From the NCBI RefSeq assembly GCF_013402815.2, contig NZ_CP058601.1, forward strand, positions 3,534,001 to 3,598,000: DNA of 64,000 bases. Direction: 5' to 3'. Under the pieces are notes generated by a model. The model worked only from the letters and a program-made list of their open reading frames with translations. It was not told the origin of the DNA and searched no databases. Made by a program: the position numbers and the translations under genes. The stretch comes from Natrinema halophilum. GTDB taxonomy: Archaea > Halobacteriota > Halobacteria > Halobacteriales > Natrialbaceae. Shown here one piece after another: positions 15,129-24,034 of this stretch; positions within the stretch are counted from its first letter, which is position 1, and every line of letters begins with the position of its first letter.

Positions 15129-18017
15129 TCAGGACCGGTCGCGGTCACCGGCGGCTTGAAGCGTAAACGCAAACGTCGCGCCGTCACCGGGTTCGGACTC
15201 GACCCACATCTCCCCGCCGTGGCGTTCGACGATCTGCTCACAGAGTGCGAGCCCGATGCCCGTCCCCGGATGCTCGTCGCGGGTGTGGAGCCGCTGGAAT
15301 ATCTCGAAGATACGGTCCTGATTTTCGGGTTCGATTCCGACCCCCTCGTCGCGAACCGAGAGCTGCCAGTGTTCACCATCACGGTCGGCAGTGACGTGAA
15401 TCCGTGGCGGTTCGTCGCCGCTGTATTCGATCGCATTGTCGAGCAGGTTCTGGAAGATCTGTCGTAGCTGACTCCTGTCACCCTCGACGCGGGGCAGTGA
15501 CTCGACCGTGATTGTCGCGTTGCTGTCGTCGATTCGGAACTGGAGGTCTTCGAGAACCTCGTCGACGACTTGCTCGAGATCGACCGGTTCGAGGGGCGAC
15601 CCGCGGGTCGCGACCCGAGAGTACTCGAGCAAGCCGTCGATCATTTCTTTCATCCGCTCGGCGGCGTCGACCGCGAATTCGATGAACTCTCGGCCGTCAT
15701 CGTCGAATTCATCGGCGTACCGCTTTTCGAGAAGCGTCAGGTAGCTCGTGACCATCCGCAGTGGCTCCTGGAGATCGTGAGAGACGGTGTAGGCGAACCG
15801 TTCGAGTCGCTCGTTGGATTCTTCCAACCGTCGCTGGTACTCCCGGAGATCGGTCACGTCCTGTACGAGGAGCATCCCTGCAAAGATTTCGTCGTCCGCG
15901 TTCCTGACTGGAAGGGTATGGGCGTACAGGTGACGGTCGTGCAACTCGGTCTCGAACGAGTTTCTCTCCCCCTCGAGTGCGGCCTGGAAGTTCGGTTCGA
16001 TTTCAGCCACGAGGTCGTCGGGATAGATCTCGTAGACGCTGCGTCCGATCCGATCGTCCGGTGCGATGTCGATGTCGTCCAGAAGTTGCCCACCGAGGGC
16101 GGTGTATTCCAGATTCTCGTCGAACAGCCCGACAGCACCGTGGGGGAAATTCTCGACGAGCGTCCGGTACCGACGCTCGCTCTGTTCGAGTCGGCGCTTG
16201 GCCTCCGTGCGTTCGGTGATGTCCTGGGACATCCCGAGGGCGGCAAACACGTCACCGTCGTCGTCTCGAACCGGCACGGTATGGAATCTGTACGTACGGC
16301 CCTCGAACCGTATCTCGAACGTGCTTGCATCTCCGTCGAGTGCAGCCCGATACCGGGGGGCGACCTCGTCGGCCAGTGCTGTCGGGATAGCGTCCCGAAT
16401 CGGCCGATTCTCGATCACGTCGGACGTGAGGCCGACGATATCGATTGGGTTTCCGCCGACGGTCTGGTAGCGAAGATCGTCGTCGACCAGCGCGACGGCG
16501 CCGTTCGGAAAGTTCTCGACGAGCGTCCGGTACCGTCGCTCGGACTCTCGAAGCTCCTGTTCTCGCTCCTTGCGCTCGGTGACGTCGCGGAAGTACACCG
16601 AAACTCCCGTCTCAGACGGATACAGACTCGCCTCGACCCAGAAATCCAGGGGTTCGTAGTAGCGTTCGAGACTCTGGGGTTCCTGGCGACGCATCGCCGT
16701 TTGAAAGCTATCCCTGATGTCGTCGATTTCGCCTGCTTCGGGGTACAGCTCCCATAACTTCTCGCCGAGCAGTTCGTCTTCGGAGGTCTGGAGCAACTCC
16801 TCGGCTCGCTCGTTGACGTGTGTAAACCGGAATTCCTCGTCGAGCGCGTAGAAGGCGTCGGTCACCCGCCCCAGAATTTCGTCGAGTTCAGTTTCGAGAC
16901 GTTTTCGTTCGGTGACGTCGATAATAACTCCCTCGAGCACCTCCAGGTTTCCCGCTTCGTCGTACATCGCCCGGCCGCGTTCTCTGACCCATCGAACGTT
17001 CTCGTCGGCGGTTTTGATGCGGTATGTCACCAAAAATTCTTCCTCGTCCTCGAGGCCCTCCTGTACGTCTTCCCAGAGCTGCTCGCGGTCCGCTTCGAAA
17101 ATGATATCTTCTCCATAGGAGCGCTCGCCGCGTTCCAGCGCGGCAGGGTCGTAGCCGGTCAGTTCCCGGCACCCGTTGCTGACGAACTCCATGGGCCAGT
17201 CGGGTTCGTTCCGGCATCGATAGACCATACCGGGGACGTTGTTCATCAGCGTCGCAAGCCGGCGCTCGCGTTGTTTGCGCTCGGTGATATCGCGATACAC
17301 CCAGAGTCGGCCGTAGTGGGTCCCGTTCTCGCCGATGACCGGGGCGGAATACCGATCGAGCCATCGCCCGTCCGTAAGGTGAATTTCGTCCCGGCTCTCC
17401 GCTTCCGGGTTGTCATAGAGGTATTCGACCGTCGAACGAAACTCGTCCGGATCAGCGACGACATCGAGAATGTACTCGAGGATGCATTCGTCCGACCGTG
17501 TCGCCAGGACCGCTTCGGGGATATCCCAGATATCGACGAACCGTTCGTTGTACTGGACGACGGTTCGGTCCTGATCGACTACCAACTGTCCGTCGAGTGT
17601 CGTCTCCGCTTTTGCTTCCAGAAGCGCTGTTCTGAAGTCGAGTTCTCGCTGGTGTTCCTGCTGTTCGGTAATATCGCGGAAATAGATGGATAGACCGCTC
17701 TCGGAGGGATAGACACGCATACTGACCCAGATGTCGAGCGGTTCGTAGTACAGTTCGCTTTCGGCGGACTGCTGCGTCTCGAGTGCGTCGTGGAAAATGT
17801 CGTAGATAGCCGTCTCTTCGGCGTCGGGATACACGTCCCAGATTCGTTCGCCGACGACCTCCTCGGCGTCGGCTTCCAGGAGGTCTTCGGCCCGCGCGTT
17901 GAGGTAGGTGAACTGAAACGCGTTATCGAGTGCGAAAACGGCGTCGGTGATACGATCGAAAACTCTCGGCTCCGGGTCGACATCGGGTGGTTCGACTGAA
18001 CTCGGTGGCCCGGACAT
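15129..18017 (-). CDS. Six-PAS-domain sensor histidine kinase
   Basis: 962 residues, soluble, with no membrane helices. Six PAS modules can be read in order: about 18-125, 130-240, 245-375, 378-495, 497-612 and 615-735, each ending in the linker type DITE or DVTER. Modules 1 and 4 share the YYEPLDIWV/YYEPLDFWV and YPSE-G-S-YFRD phrases. Modules 5 and 6 both start with RYRTLVENFP, showing internal duplication. A HisKA domain with the H-box SYTVSHDLQEPLRMV-type sequence (AYTVSHDLQEPLRMV) follows, then HATPase with NLLDNAIEYS, DEGVGI and GTGIGLALC. It probably integrates several cytosolic redox, light or ligand signals. No receiver-domain partner is next to it. Confidence 0.92.
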   Translation of the reverse strand: MSGPPSSVEPPDVDPEPRVFDRITDAVFALDNAFQFTYLNARAEDLLEADAEEVVGERIWDVYPDAEETAIYDIFHDALETQQSAESELYYEPLDIWVSMRVYPSESGLSIYFRDITEQQEHQRELDFRTALLEAKAETTLDGQLVVDQDRTVVQYNERFVDIWDIPEAVLATRSDECILEYILDVVADPDEFRSTVEYLYDNPEAESRDEIHLTDGRWLDRYSAPVIGENGTHYGRLWVYRDITERKQRERRLATLMNNVPGMVYRCRNEPDWPMEFVSNGCRELTGYDPAALERGERSYGEDIIFEADREQLWEDVQEGLEDEEEFLVTYRIKTADENVRWVRERGRAMYDEAGNLEVLEGVIIDVTERKRLETELDEILGRVTDAFYALDEEFRFTHVNERAEELLQTSEDELLGEKLWELYPEAGEIDDIRDSFQTAMRRQEPQSLERYYEPLDFWVEASLYPSETGVSVYFRDVTERKEREQELRESERRYRTLVENFPNGAVALVDDDLRYQTVGGNPIDIVGLTSDVIENRPIRDAIPTALADEVAPRYRAALDGDASTFEIRFEGRTYRFHTVPVRDDDGDVFAALGMSQDITERTEAKRRLEQSERRYRTLVENFPHGAVGLFDENLEYTALGGQLLDDIDIAPDDRIGRSVYEIYPDDLVAEIEPNFQAALEGERNSFETELHDRHLYAHTLPVRNADDEIFAGMLLVQDVTDLREYQRRLEESNERLERFAYTVSHDLQEPLRMVTSYLTLLEKRYADEFDDDGREFIEFAVDAAERMKEMIDGLLEYSRVATRGSPLEPVDLEQVVDEVLEDLQFRIDDSNATITVESLPRVEGDRSQLRQIFQNLLDNAIEYSGDEPPRIHVTADRDGEHWQLSVRDEGVGIEPENQDRIFEIFQRLHTRDEHPGTGIGLALCEQIVERHGGEMWVESEPGDGATFAFTLQAAGDRDRS

Positions 18018-18179
18018 GTATTGCTCTCAACGTCCAGACATCACTTAGGGCTGCGGGAACAGGTCACCGTGGCGCAATTATCCGTTCGGGTAGGAGAATA
18101 GTATATGTGTTATTTCACGAACGAGAACGCTCGCGTTCGGCTTCGACGCTGGCGACGGATCCGTCAATCCCGATCCCGA

Positions 18180-18512
18180 TTAGGCGTCGTTTTTCTCGAC
18201 CTCGACAGCCACGTCCTCGGGATCGACTCCGATTCTGGCGAATTGCGTTCGAACGTGTTCCTTGGCGCCCTCGAGGGCCTGTTTGCGGGTATCGAAGCCG
18301 CGAGGCATGGGCGACTCGAACGCGAGATTGACCTCGCGGCCGTCGACGAGCTGTGTCGTTCCGCCACTATCGACCTCGTAGAACTCGTCACAGACCCAGA
18401 CGTACGCGGCGTCTTCGTCCGGGGCACCGCGGAACGTCGGGGCTCGCTCACCCCGTTCGTACAACGTCCCGGTGAGTTCAGTCCCGCCCGCGCGTCCGCG
18501 TACCATGAGCAT
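18180..18512 (-). CDS. DUF7113-like haloarchaeal protein
   Basis: 110 residues from ATG 18512 (MLMVRGRAGGTELTG...); a start at 18539 would add nine basic residues and is less likely. The sequence is compact, with GTLYERGERAPTFRGAPDEDAAYVWVCDEFYEVDSGG as a continuous conserved-looking core (given here only as its key parts: ERGERAP, RGAPDEDA, WVCDEFYEV). It has a C-terminal helix and an acidic end (DVAVEVEKNDA). I recall this family as haloarchaeal DUF7113, with moderate certainty. Cytosolic; function unknown. Confidence 0.75.
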   Translation of the reverse strand: MLMVRGRAGGTELTGTLYERGERAPTFRGAPDEDAAYVWVCDEFYEVDSGGTTQLVDGREVNLAFESPMPRGFDTRKQALEGAKEHVRTQFARIGVDPEDVAVEVEKNDA

Positions 18513-18876
18513 ACGATGCTGTAGGGCTCGTGGACGCAAAAACGTCGTGGAACGGACCCGGATTACGCGACTCGATTCGCCCGACGTTCACCGGGTATCC
18601 CTCCATCGCGACCGGTCGCGGCCCGACTCGTATCAGATGTAAGCACATTACCCCGATCCGACTGGTTCAGCCCGCGGAAGCTATCCGTTTCGCGACCGCC
18701 TGGATAGACCGACTCTCATGGCGCTATACCTTTTTATTTCCATCGGAAATTTCCTCAAACAGCCGCCAATGGCGTCGTCAACCTGTTACTCCGTGGTTAC
18801 TCCCGTAACGACTGACTTCGCGGCCCAAATCGTTTTGGAAATGGGCTTATGCCCGTTGCAGGGATTGACTTGAGTA
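18513..18876. other. 364-base divergent intergenic region
   Basis: It lies between the DUF7113-like gene and the tandem winged-helix gene. It contains AT-rich patches (ctttttatttcc near 18730) and, just before the plus-strand gene, the inverted repeat gggcttatgccc at 18843-18854. The cttat core of that repeat sits about 28 bases before ATG 18877, so it probably doubles as a TATA element and a possible operator. No gene is visible. Confidence 0.5.
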
Positions 18877-19503
18877 ATGAGTTTGGACGCTTACCTCGGC
18901 GGCGACAACACACCCGAGCCACTGGCGAACGTCCCGACGGAATGTTACGAAATTCTTCGCCATCCCCGTCGACTTCGTATTCTCGAGGTCCTCGGATCTC
19001 GGGGGTCTCGACTGCCGGTATCGGAACTGACGACGGAACTGATCGAACGATCGACGACGGACGCTTCGAACGGGCATGTCCGGCACAGCGTTCGGGTCAG
19101 CCTCGTTCACAATCACCTGCCGCGACTCGAGACGTACGACGTCGTCGACTGGAACGACGACGGTATCTCGCTCGTCGACGAACCGCCGGTCGATCCGGCA
19201 GATATCTCTCTGCTCCTCGAACTCTGCGACGCCGAAAACGCCGAACGGATGCTGGAGACGCTCGTCGATCCCGTCCGAATGCGCCTGCTATCACTACTCG
19301 AGGATGGCGATCGACCGCTGTCGCTCGAGCAACTTGCAGCCCGACTCAGCGCACTCGACACCGGTCAGTTTACCGACCAGAGCAACGCGAAAGTGGCGCT
19401 CCATCACTCGCACTTGCCCGCGATGGCGGACGTCGGCGTCATCAGCTACGACCACGAGTCGAGGCTCGTAACGCGATACGATCACGTCGCCTCGTTGATC
19501 TAG
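18877..19503 (+). CDS. Tandem winged-helix regulator (two DUF7344-type domains)
   Basis: 208 residues from ATG 18877. Two copies of the same winged-helix unit are visible. The first (about 20-105) has EILRHPRRLRILEVL and SLVHNHLPRLETYDVVDWNDDGISL. The second (about 118-208) has LVDPVRMRLLSLLEDG and ALHHSHLPAMADVGVISYDHESRLV. Each carries the hallmark HxHLP-L-D/Y-GVV motif of DUF7344, a haloarchaeal DNA-binding-like domain common in signalling proteins. The gene is preceded by a cttat/inverted-repeat promoter. The target is unknown; an autoregulatory role for the inverted repeat is possible but unproven. Confidence 0.85.
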   Translation: MSLDAYLGGDNTPEPLANVPTECYEILRHPRRLRILEVLGSRGSRLPVSELTTELIERSTTDASNGHVRHSVRVSLVHNHLPRLETYDVVDWNDDGISLVDEPPVDPADISLLLELCDAENAERMLETLVDPVRMRLLSLLEDGDRPLSLEQLAARLSALDTGQFTDQSNAKVALHHSHLPAMADVGVISYDHESRLVTRYDHVASLI

Positions 19504-19670
19504 CAGCCGCCGAGACCGTCTGAGGTCATCGATTCGACGGACACTTCGATCCGGTGTCGCTCGCTTTTTGTCCGTTGCCGACGCGCGTCCGTTCGACGGC
19601 CGCCTCGCTCTCACCGGGACGAGGACCAAACCGCTAAGAGTCTTCCATCACGTATCGAGAGCCGAGAGCG

Positions 19671-20477
19671 ATGCGCCCCGACCGCGACGACCGAAGCTAT
19701 CGGTACGAATGCCGTTCGAACGGGAGACGCACTGTCGCCATCGTCACGGGAATGACCGTCCTTCTCACGCTCTCGATCGCAGGCACCGCCGGAACAGTCG
19801 CCGCGATCGATCAAGTCGCGATCCTCTCACCCGACCGAACGCAACTCGAAGCCGGACCCGGAGAGACGATCGAGATCGACGTGACGCTGCAAAGCCGGGG
19901 CGGGCACGGTAGCGAGGGTATCACGTCCGTGAGATTAGTCGCCCAGTACAATCCTGAGTACATCGAGATTACCGACATCGAACACGGATCGTGGCTCGAG
20001 GGTGACGGCACCGAAGTCCGGACGGGAGAGGCGATCGCCCACGAGCAGGGGACGGCAATTCTCGACCGACGACGCGTGCCGCCCGCCGGGGGGACGACCG
20101 GAAACGGAACGTTCGCGACGCTGACCGTTCGAGTCGCGGCCGACGCGCCGGCCGGGGCGACGACGATTTCGTTCGGCGAAAGCGACGTCGACCTCACCGG
20201 CGACTGGCCGATCGCCGTCGTCGACGAGTCCGCGACCGTCTCGATCGACGGCGGCGACGAGCCCCTCGAGACGTTCGACCACGCTGATCCCGACGAACTG
20301 GACCTCGGACTCGAATCCCGTGGCTCGAGTCCGGAAACCGACTCAAGCGAATCAGACGAAACGTCCGAGACCGACGGTAGCTTGCCGGTTTCGGGCTTTA
20401 CGTCTCCCGTCGCGTTGACGGCTGTCGCGATCGCAGCGGTCCGTCTGTGGCTTGGCCGACACTATCACCGCGAATAA
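19671..20477 (+). CDS. Secreted cohesin-like domain protein with C-terminal anchor
   Basis: 268 residues. The order is: a basic N-terminus, a signal helix (VTGMTVLLTLSIAGTAGTVAAI), and a beta-sandwich of about 140 residues. This resembles a cohesin domain, with SPDRTQLEAGPGETIEIDVTL and later FATLTVRVAADAPAGATTISF. An Asp/Glu/Ser linker (SSPETDSSESDETSETDGS) follows. The end is a short LPVSGFTSP motif, a hydrophobic helix (VALTAVAIAAVRLWL) and a basic tail. The end looks like a cell-surface sorting signal, related in layout to PGF-CTERM but with SGF in place of PGF. Cohesin domains bind dockerins in clostridia; in haloarchaea they are surface modules of unknown partner. Confidence 0.8.
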   Translation: MRPDRDDRSYRYECRSNGRRTVAIVTGMTVLLTLSIAGTAGTVAAIDQVAILSPDRTQLEAGPGETIEIDVTLQSRGGHGSEGITSVRLVAQYNPEYIEITDIEHGSWLEGDGTEVRTGEAIAHEQGTAILDRRRVPPAGGTTGNGTFATLTVRVAADAPAGATTISFGESDVDLTGDWPIAVVDESATVSIDGGDEPLETFDHADPDELDLGLESRGSSPETDSSESDETSETDGSLPVSGFTSPVALTAVAIAAVRLWLGRHYHRE

Positions 20478-20504
20478 ACAGTCCGTCCAGTTGGAGGGAA
20501 ACGC

Positions 20505-20511
20505 GTTTTAT
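20505..20511 (+). promoter_or_regulatory. TATA box of herA-like gene
   Basis: gttttat at 20505-20511, about 27 bases before ATG 20535. It fits leaderless transcription and supports the MTDLGDFGDF start over the ATG at 20514. Confidence 0.55.
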
Positions 20512-20534
20512 GGATGGGCCCAGATGGGGATGAT

Positions 20535-22436
20535 ATGACCGACCTGGGAGATTTCGGCGACTTCACCGCCGACGCTGACGCCGATGCCGAAGACGGTGCG
20601 GCGGGCGACGGCGCCGACTCGTCGATGTCGTCTTCGGGAACCGAGAGACCGCCGAACGCGACGGCGACGACAGACGGTGCGGACGACGCGTTCGAATCCA
20701 CGCCGGTCGAACCCCGCGGCGAAGACGCTGGTATCGGCGCAATCTGTGTCTCTCAGGGGTTGCGCGTCACCGAGGACGGCGAGGAAACGACGCTGCGAGC
20801 CTACGTCACCCGCGGCAATCGATCGTCTATTCGCATCGGGAGTTACCTGCTCGCGCCCTACCCCGACGACGCGGCTTCCGCCGTGGGTCGAACGGGCGGT
20901 GGCGCGGCCGACGAGACGCTATTCTGCAGAATTACCGGTCTCGAGTACGCCCAGCAGTTCCACGCCGACGACGCGACGGAGATCCACGCCCGGCGGGCGA
21001 TGCGGTCCGACGGAATCGACGAGTCCGATTACAAGTTCGTCGCGAGCCTCGATCCGGTCGCGATTCTCTACGACGACGACGGCGAGCTCAAGCGCCGGAT
21101 GACCGATCGGGTGCCGAAACCACAGACCGTAATTCGGCAGGCGGACGACACCCGGGAGATCAAGACCGGGCTCAAAATGCCCGATAATGGTGTCTTTCTG
21201 GGCCACCTCTCCGTCGGCGGCGAGAAGGTGCGGACGGCAGCGTCGCCGCCAACAATCGATTACCGGTTAAAAGATGATTACGAGGCGGGCGACCCGCTGG
21301 TCTTCCGTCACACGCTCGTCGCCGGCGGGACGGGATCGGGCAAAACTCACGGCGCGAAAAACGTCCTGCGGCAGTATCTCGACGCCGACCGGACCTATCC
21401 GATGGACGACGGTCGACGGGTCCGACCCGCGGTCGTCCAGTTCGATCCGCAAGACGAGTACGCCCAGATGCACGACGACAACCCCGATCTGGACGACGAA
21501 TTCACTCGGCGACTCGAGCGGGAGGGGGTCGCCTACGGCGGCCACGACGACACGACCGCATTCGTTCCGAAGGTCGGTTCGGCGTCGTACGCCGCGGGCC
21601 ACCACCGCGCCGAACAGGTCGAGTTCACGATTCCGTTCTCGATGGTCCACGACAACCCGTGGCTGGTCGCGGGCAGCGGGCTGAACGACAACCAGTACGG
21701 CGCGCTGGTCGGCGTACTCCTGCCGATGTTTCGGGACGATTACGGTAACGAGGGGACGTACGAGGAGTTCACGACGTTCCTCGACGATCCGGGACTGCGC
21801 GAGCAACTCGACGAATCCGGTCGAGTCCACGAGGCGACCTTCGACGCGGTCCGCCGGCGCGTACTCGGGTTCGGCCACGTCTTCGACCAGGACGCGCGCC
21901 CGATTACGGACCTCGTCCACGAGTTCGTCCGTCCCGGCGGGCTCTCCGTCGTGCCGACCTACCACATCAACGATAGTCGGGCGACCGAAGCCGTCGTCCT
22001 CGCAGTTTCCTCGTTGATCATCGACCAGAAACTCTCGAACGACCCGACGTACGACCGGATCAAGGAAACCCCGCTCGTCCTCGGTATGGACGAGGCCCAC
22101 AACTTCCTGACCGACGCCGATTCCGTCCAGGCGGGAAAGGTCATCAAAAAGTTCACCGAAGCCGCCAAACAGGGCCGCAAGGAGCGCCTCGGGCTCTTTT
22201 TGATCACCCAGGACCCCCAGGACATTCACGACGCCGTTTTCAAGCAGATCAACACGACCATCGTCCTCAACCTCGGCGACGAAGACGCCATCAAGAGCGT
22301 CAACATCCCCAGCAATCTCGAGTCGAAAGTCCCCTACATGGAGAAAGGCCAGATGGTCGTCTACTCGCCCGACAACTCGGAACCGGTCGAATTGATCGGC
22401 CTTCCGAAGTGCGTAACTTGCCACGGCCGGGACTGA
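20535..22436 (+). CDS. herA: HerA-like hexameric DNA translocase ATPase
   Basis: 633 residues from ATG 20535, chosen from the TATA spacing. The order is: an acidic low-complexity N-terminus (about 1-60), a HAS-barrel-like beta region (65-185), then the FtsK/HerA RecA-like ATPase core. Walker A is AGGTGSGKT (263-271). Walker B/DExx is VLGMDEAHNFL. A sensor-type LFLITQDPQDIHDAV and an arginine-containing C-terminal stretch follow. In archaea HerA pumps DNA and drives the NurA nuclease during break repair. Here nurA is at 13779, so they are not in one operon. The C-terminus (GLPKCVTCHGRD) carries a CxxC. Confidence 0.9.
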   Translation: MTDLGDFGDFTADADADAEDGAAGDGADSSMSSSGTERPPNATATTDGADDAFESTPVEPRGEDAGIGAICVSQGLRVTEDGEETTLRAYVTRGNRSSIRIGSYLLAPYPDDAASAVGRTGGGAADETLFCRITGLEYAQQFHADDATEIHARRAMRSDGIDESDYKFVASLDPVAILYDDDGELKRRMTDRVPKPQTVIRQADDTREIKTGLKMPDNGVFLGHLSVGGEKVRTAASPPTIDYRLKDDYEAGDPLVFRHTLVAGGTGSGKTHGAKNVLRQYLDADRTYPMDDGRRVRPAVVQFDPQDEYAQMHDDNPDLDDEFTRRLEREGVAYGGHDDTTAFVPKVGSASYAAGHHRAEQVEFTIPFSMVHDNPWLVAGSGLNDNQYGALVGVLLPMFRDDYGNEGTYEEFTTFLDDPGLREQLDESGRVHEATFDAVRRRVLGFGHVFDQDARPITDLVHEFVRPGGLSVVPTYHINDSRATEAVVLAVSSLIIDQKLSNDPTYDRIKETPLVLGMDEAHNFLTDADSVQAGKVIKKFTEAAKQGRKERLGLFLITQDPQDIHDAVFKQINTTIVLNLGDEDAIKSVNIPSNLESKVPYMEKGQMVVYSPDNSEPVELIGLPKCVTCHGRD

Positions 22437-22470
22437 AATTTTCGGACAGAATCCGGGGGGTTTTTCGGAC
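22437..22470 (+). terminator. T-rich tract after herA
   Basis: aatttt directly at the herA stop, then ggggggtttttcgg ending near 22470. T-tracts downstream of a stop are the usual archaeal termination signal; there is no strong hairpin. Confidence 0.35.
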
Positions 22471-22656
22471 GAATTCCTCGCCCAGACGGTCGCTCACCGT
22501 CGGTGCTCGTTCTGCACTGCGCTTTTCCCCCACCGAATGCTGTGGTCGGAGTCGTGAATACGTCGTGCGCCTCTCGTGTCTGCTTCCGTTTCACTCTTCG
22601 ATCAGCGTCTGATTGCGGTCAGAACGTTTTTTGCCGAATTAATCGAACGGGTAATT

Positions 22657-23085
22657 ATGACTTCGAAAGCGACAGGCTCGTCGTCGTCAGGAACGGCCTC
22701 TCTCAGCGGTATCGCGCTATCGGGGGCGGTCGCACTCGTCCTGTCGCTTGGTGTCAACTGGCTTATCGTGTTCGGCGCGAATGCCGGCGGCATCGCCCCG
22801 AATCTGATGGCGTTGAACTATAGCCCGGTATCGCTGTTTACAGCCCTCGGCGTTGTCGGTGCGACTGTGACGTACGGTATCCTCACGCGAGTCGCCGTCG
22901 ACCCCGATCGACCGTTCGCAGCCGTAGCTGCGATCGTCCTCCTCATATCGTTGCTTCCGGATTTTATCGTCATCCCCGGTGAACCCGGTGGCAGCCTCGT
23001 CGCTGGTACTATTCTCGGTGCGATGCACGTCACGACGGCGGTCATTTGCGTGGGTACACTAACCGACCTCCGAAACCGACGCTAA
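22657..23085 (+). CDS. DUF6069 family membrane protein
   Basis: 142 residues from ATG 22657. A gttttttt-like TATA element at 22626-22632 is about 28 bases upstream, supporting this start rather than 22576. Four hydrophobic helices are visible: GIALSGAVALVLSLGVNWLIVF, VSLFTALGVVGATVTYGIL, FAAVAAIVLLISLLPDFIVI and VAGTILGAMHVTTAVICVG. The pattern with a central SLLPD and MHV matches DUF6069, a small family of four-helix membrane proteins of unknown function found in bacteria and haloarchaea. Its stop overlaps the 3' end of the FRG pseudogene by four bases. Confidence 0.8.
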   Translation: MTSKATGSSSSGTASLSGIALSGAVALVLSLGVNWLIVFGANAGGIAPNLMALNYSPVSLFTALGVVGATVTYGILTRVAVDPDRPFAAVAAIVLLISLLPDFIVIPGEPGGSLVAGTILGAMHVTTAVICVGTLTDLRNRR

Positions 23086-23891
23086 TGTCGTCGGTTAGCC
23101 GTTCGGTCTCCCCCCGATTGTGGCCGATAGTACTGCCTGAACCAGGTCGCGAGCCCCTCGAGTCCGGGGAACAGCGTCCGGTGAGTGACGTTGTGCTGGT
23201 CGAGTCTGTCGCGGAACTCGAGTTTGCGCTCGCCCGGGACGACGATTTTCCGGTGGCAGTCGGGATGCTCCTCGAGCCATCGATCGAGGGACAGACGCGA
23301 GTCCGACCGGAAGGAGAAGACGGCCGACTGGGTGACGATGCGCTCGTCGATCGCTGGCGGCCGAATAGAACACGACGTACTCGCCCTCGAGGGTCGCGTT
23401 CGAGAGGAGGTGGGTGTCGAGCATGTGCGTCTCCGTCATCTCGAGGACGTCCTGATAGTAGTCGGGAAGGCCGGCGTGTATTTGTCGGTAATCGACGGCC
23501 CATATCGCCCCGCCGCACTCGGTATCGCCGGTTCGGGTCGCGAAGTACGTCGCGACGAGCGGCGAGAACGACCAGTCGAGCAATCGCGTCGGCAGTCAGT
23601 AGTGCTGGACGACCGAGAGCAGGTGCCAGATCGATCGCGGCTCGTCGATCGCACCCGCCGCGTACTGTGCGAAGTTGCGAAGCAGCAACGGCTCGAGGTT
23701 CCACGTTTCCGAGTCGCCGACGAAGCGATCGAGGAACGTCTCGGGCTGAACGACTCGTTCGGGACCCCGCGGAACACGTCCGGTGACCGGTGTCGGCCGA
23801 TGTCCGCTGCCCACATCTCCTGGGTGACCAGTCGTTGCAGTTCGGTCCATGTTTCGGCTCGCTGGACCCGTCCGGAATCGTCAGCTGGCAT
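23082..23891 (-). pseudogene. FRG-domain protein, broken by two frameshifts and an in-frame stop
   Basis: Pieces of one FRG-domain protein are spread over two frames. The N-terminus is MPADDSGRVQRAETWTELQ with DVFRGVPNESF (from ATG 23891), the eponymous FRG motif. After a frame change near 23735-23765 it continues as VQPETFLDRFVGDSETWNLE and LLSVVQHY, then a TGA (about 23593-23595), then LPTRLLDWSFSPLVATYFAT in the same frame. A second frame change near 23350 leads to DERIVTQSAVFSFRSD, LDRWLEEHPDCHRKI and WFRQYYRPQSGG, ending at TAG 23082-23084. The stop replaces the Gly of the QHYGLPTRLLDW signature. FRG proteins often accompany phage-defence and toxin loci; this copy should be inactive. Confidence 0.85.
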
Positions 23892-24034
23892 CGGTGCGCA
23901 CGGCCGGTCCAGACTCGGTCACCCCTCGGTTCCACATCGACGGATCAACTCGCAGCACGGTGAAAACGATTCTCGCGTCAGGAGGCGGATGTCGGGATGC
24001 GGAGAGTGTGTTCGACGCCGACCGACGGGGCGAC

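Noticed and set aside
15570-16757. 395-codon plus-strand frame
   Set aside because: It is the antisense shadow of the six-PAS kinase.
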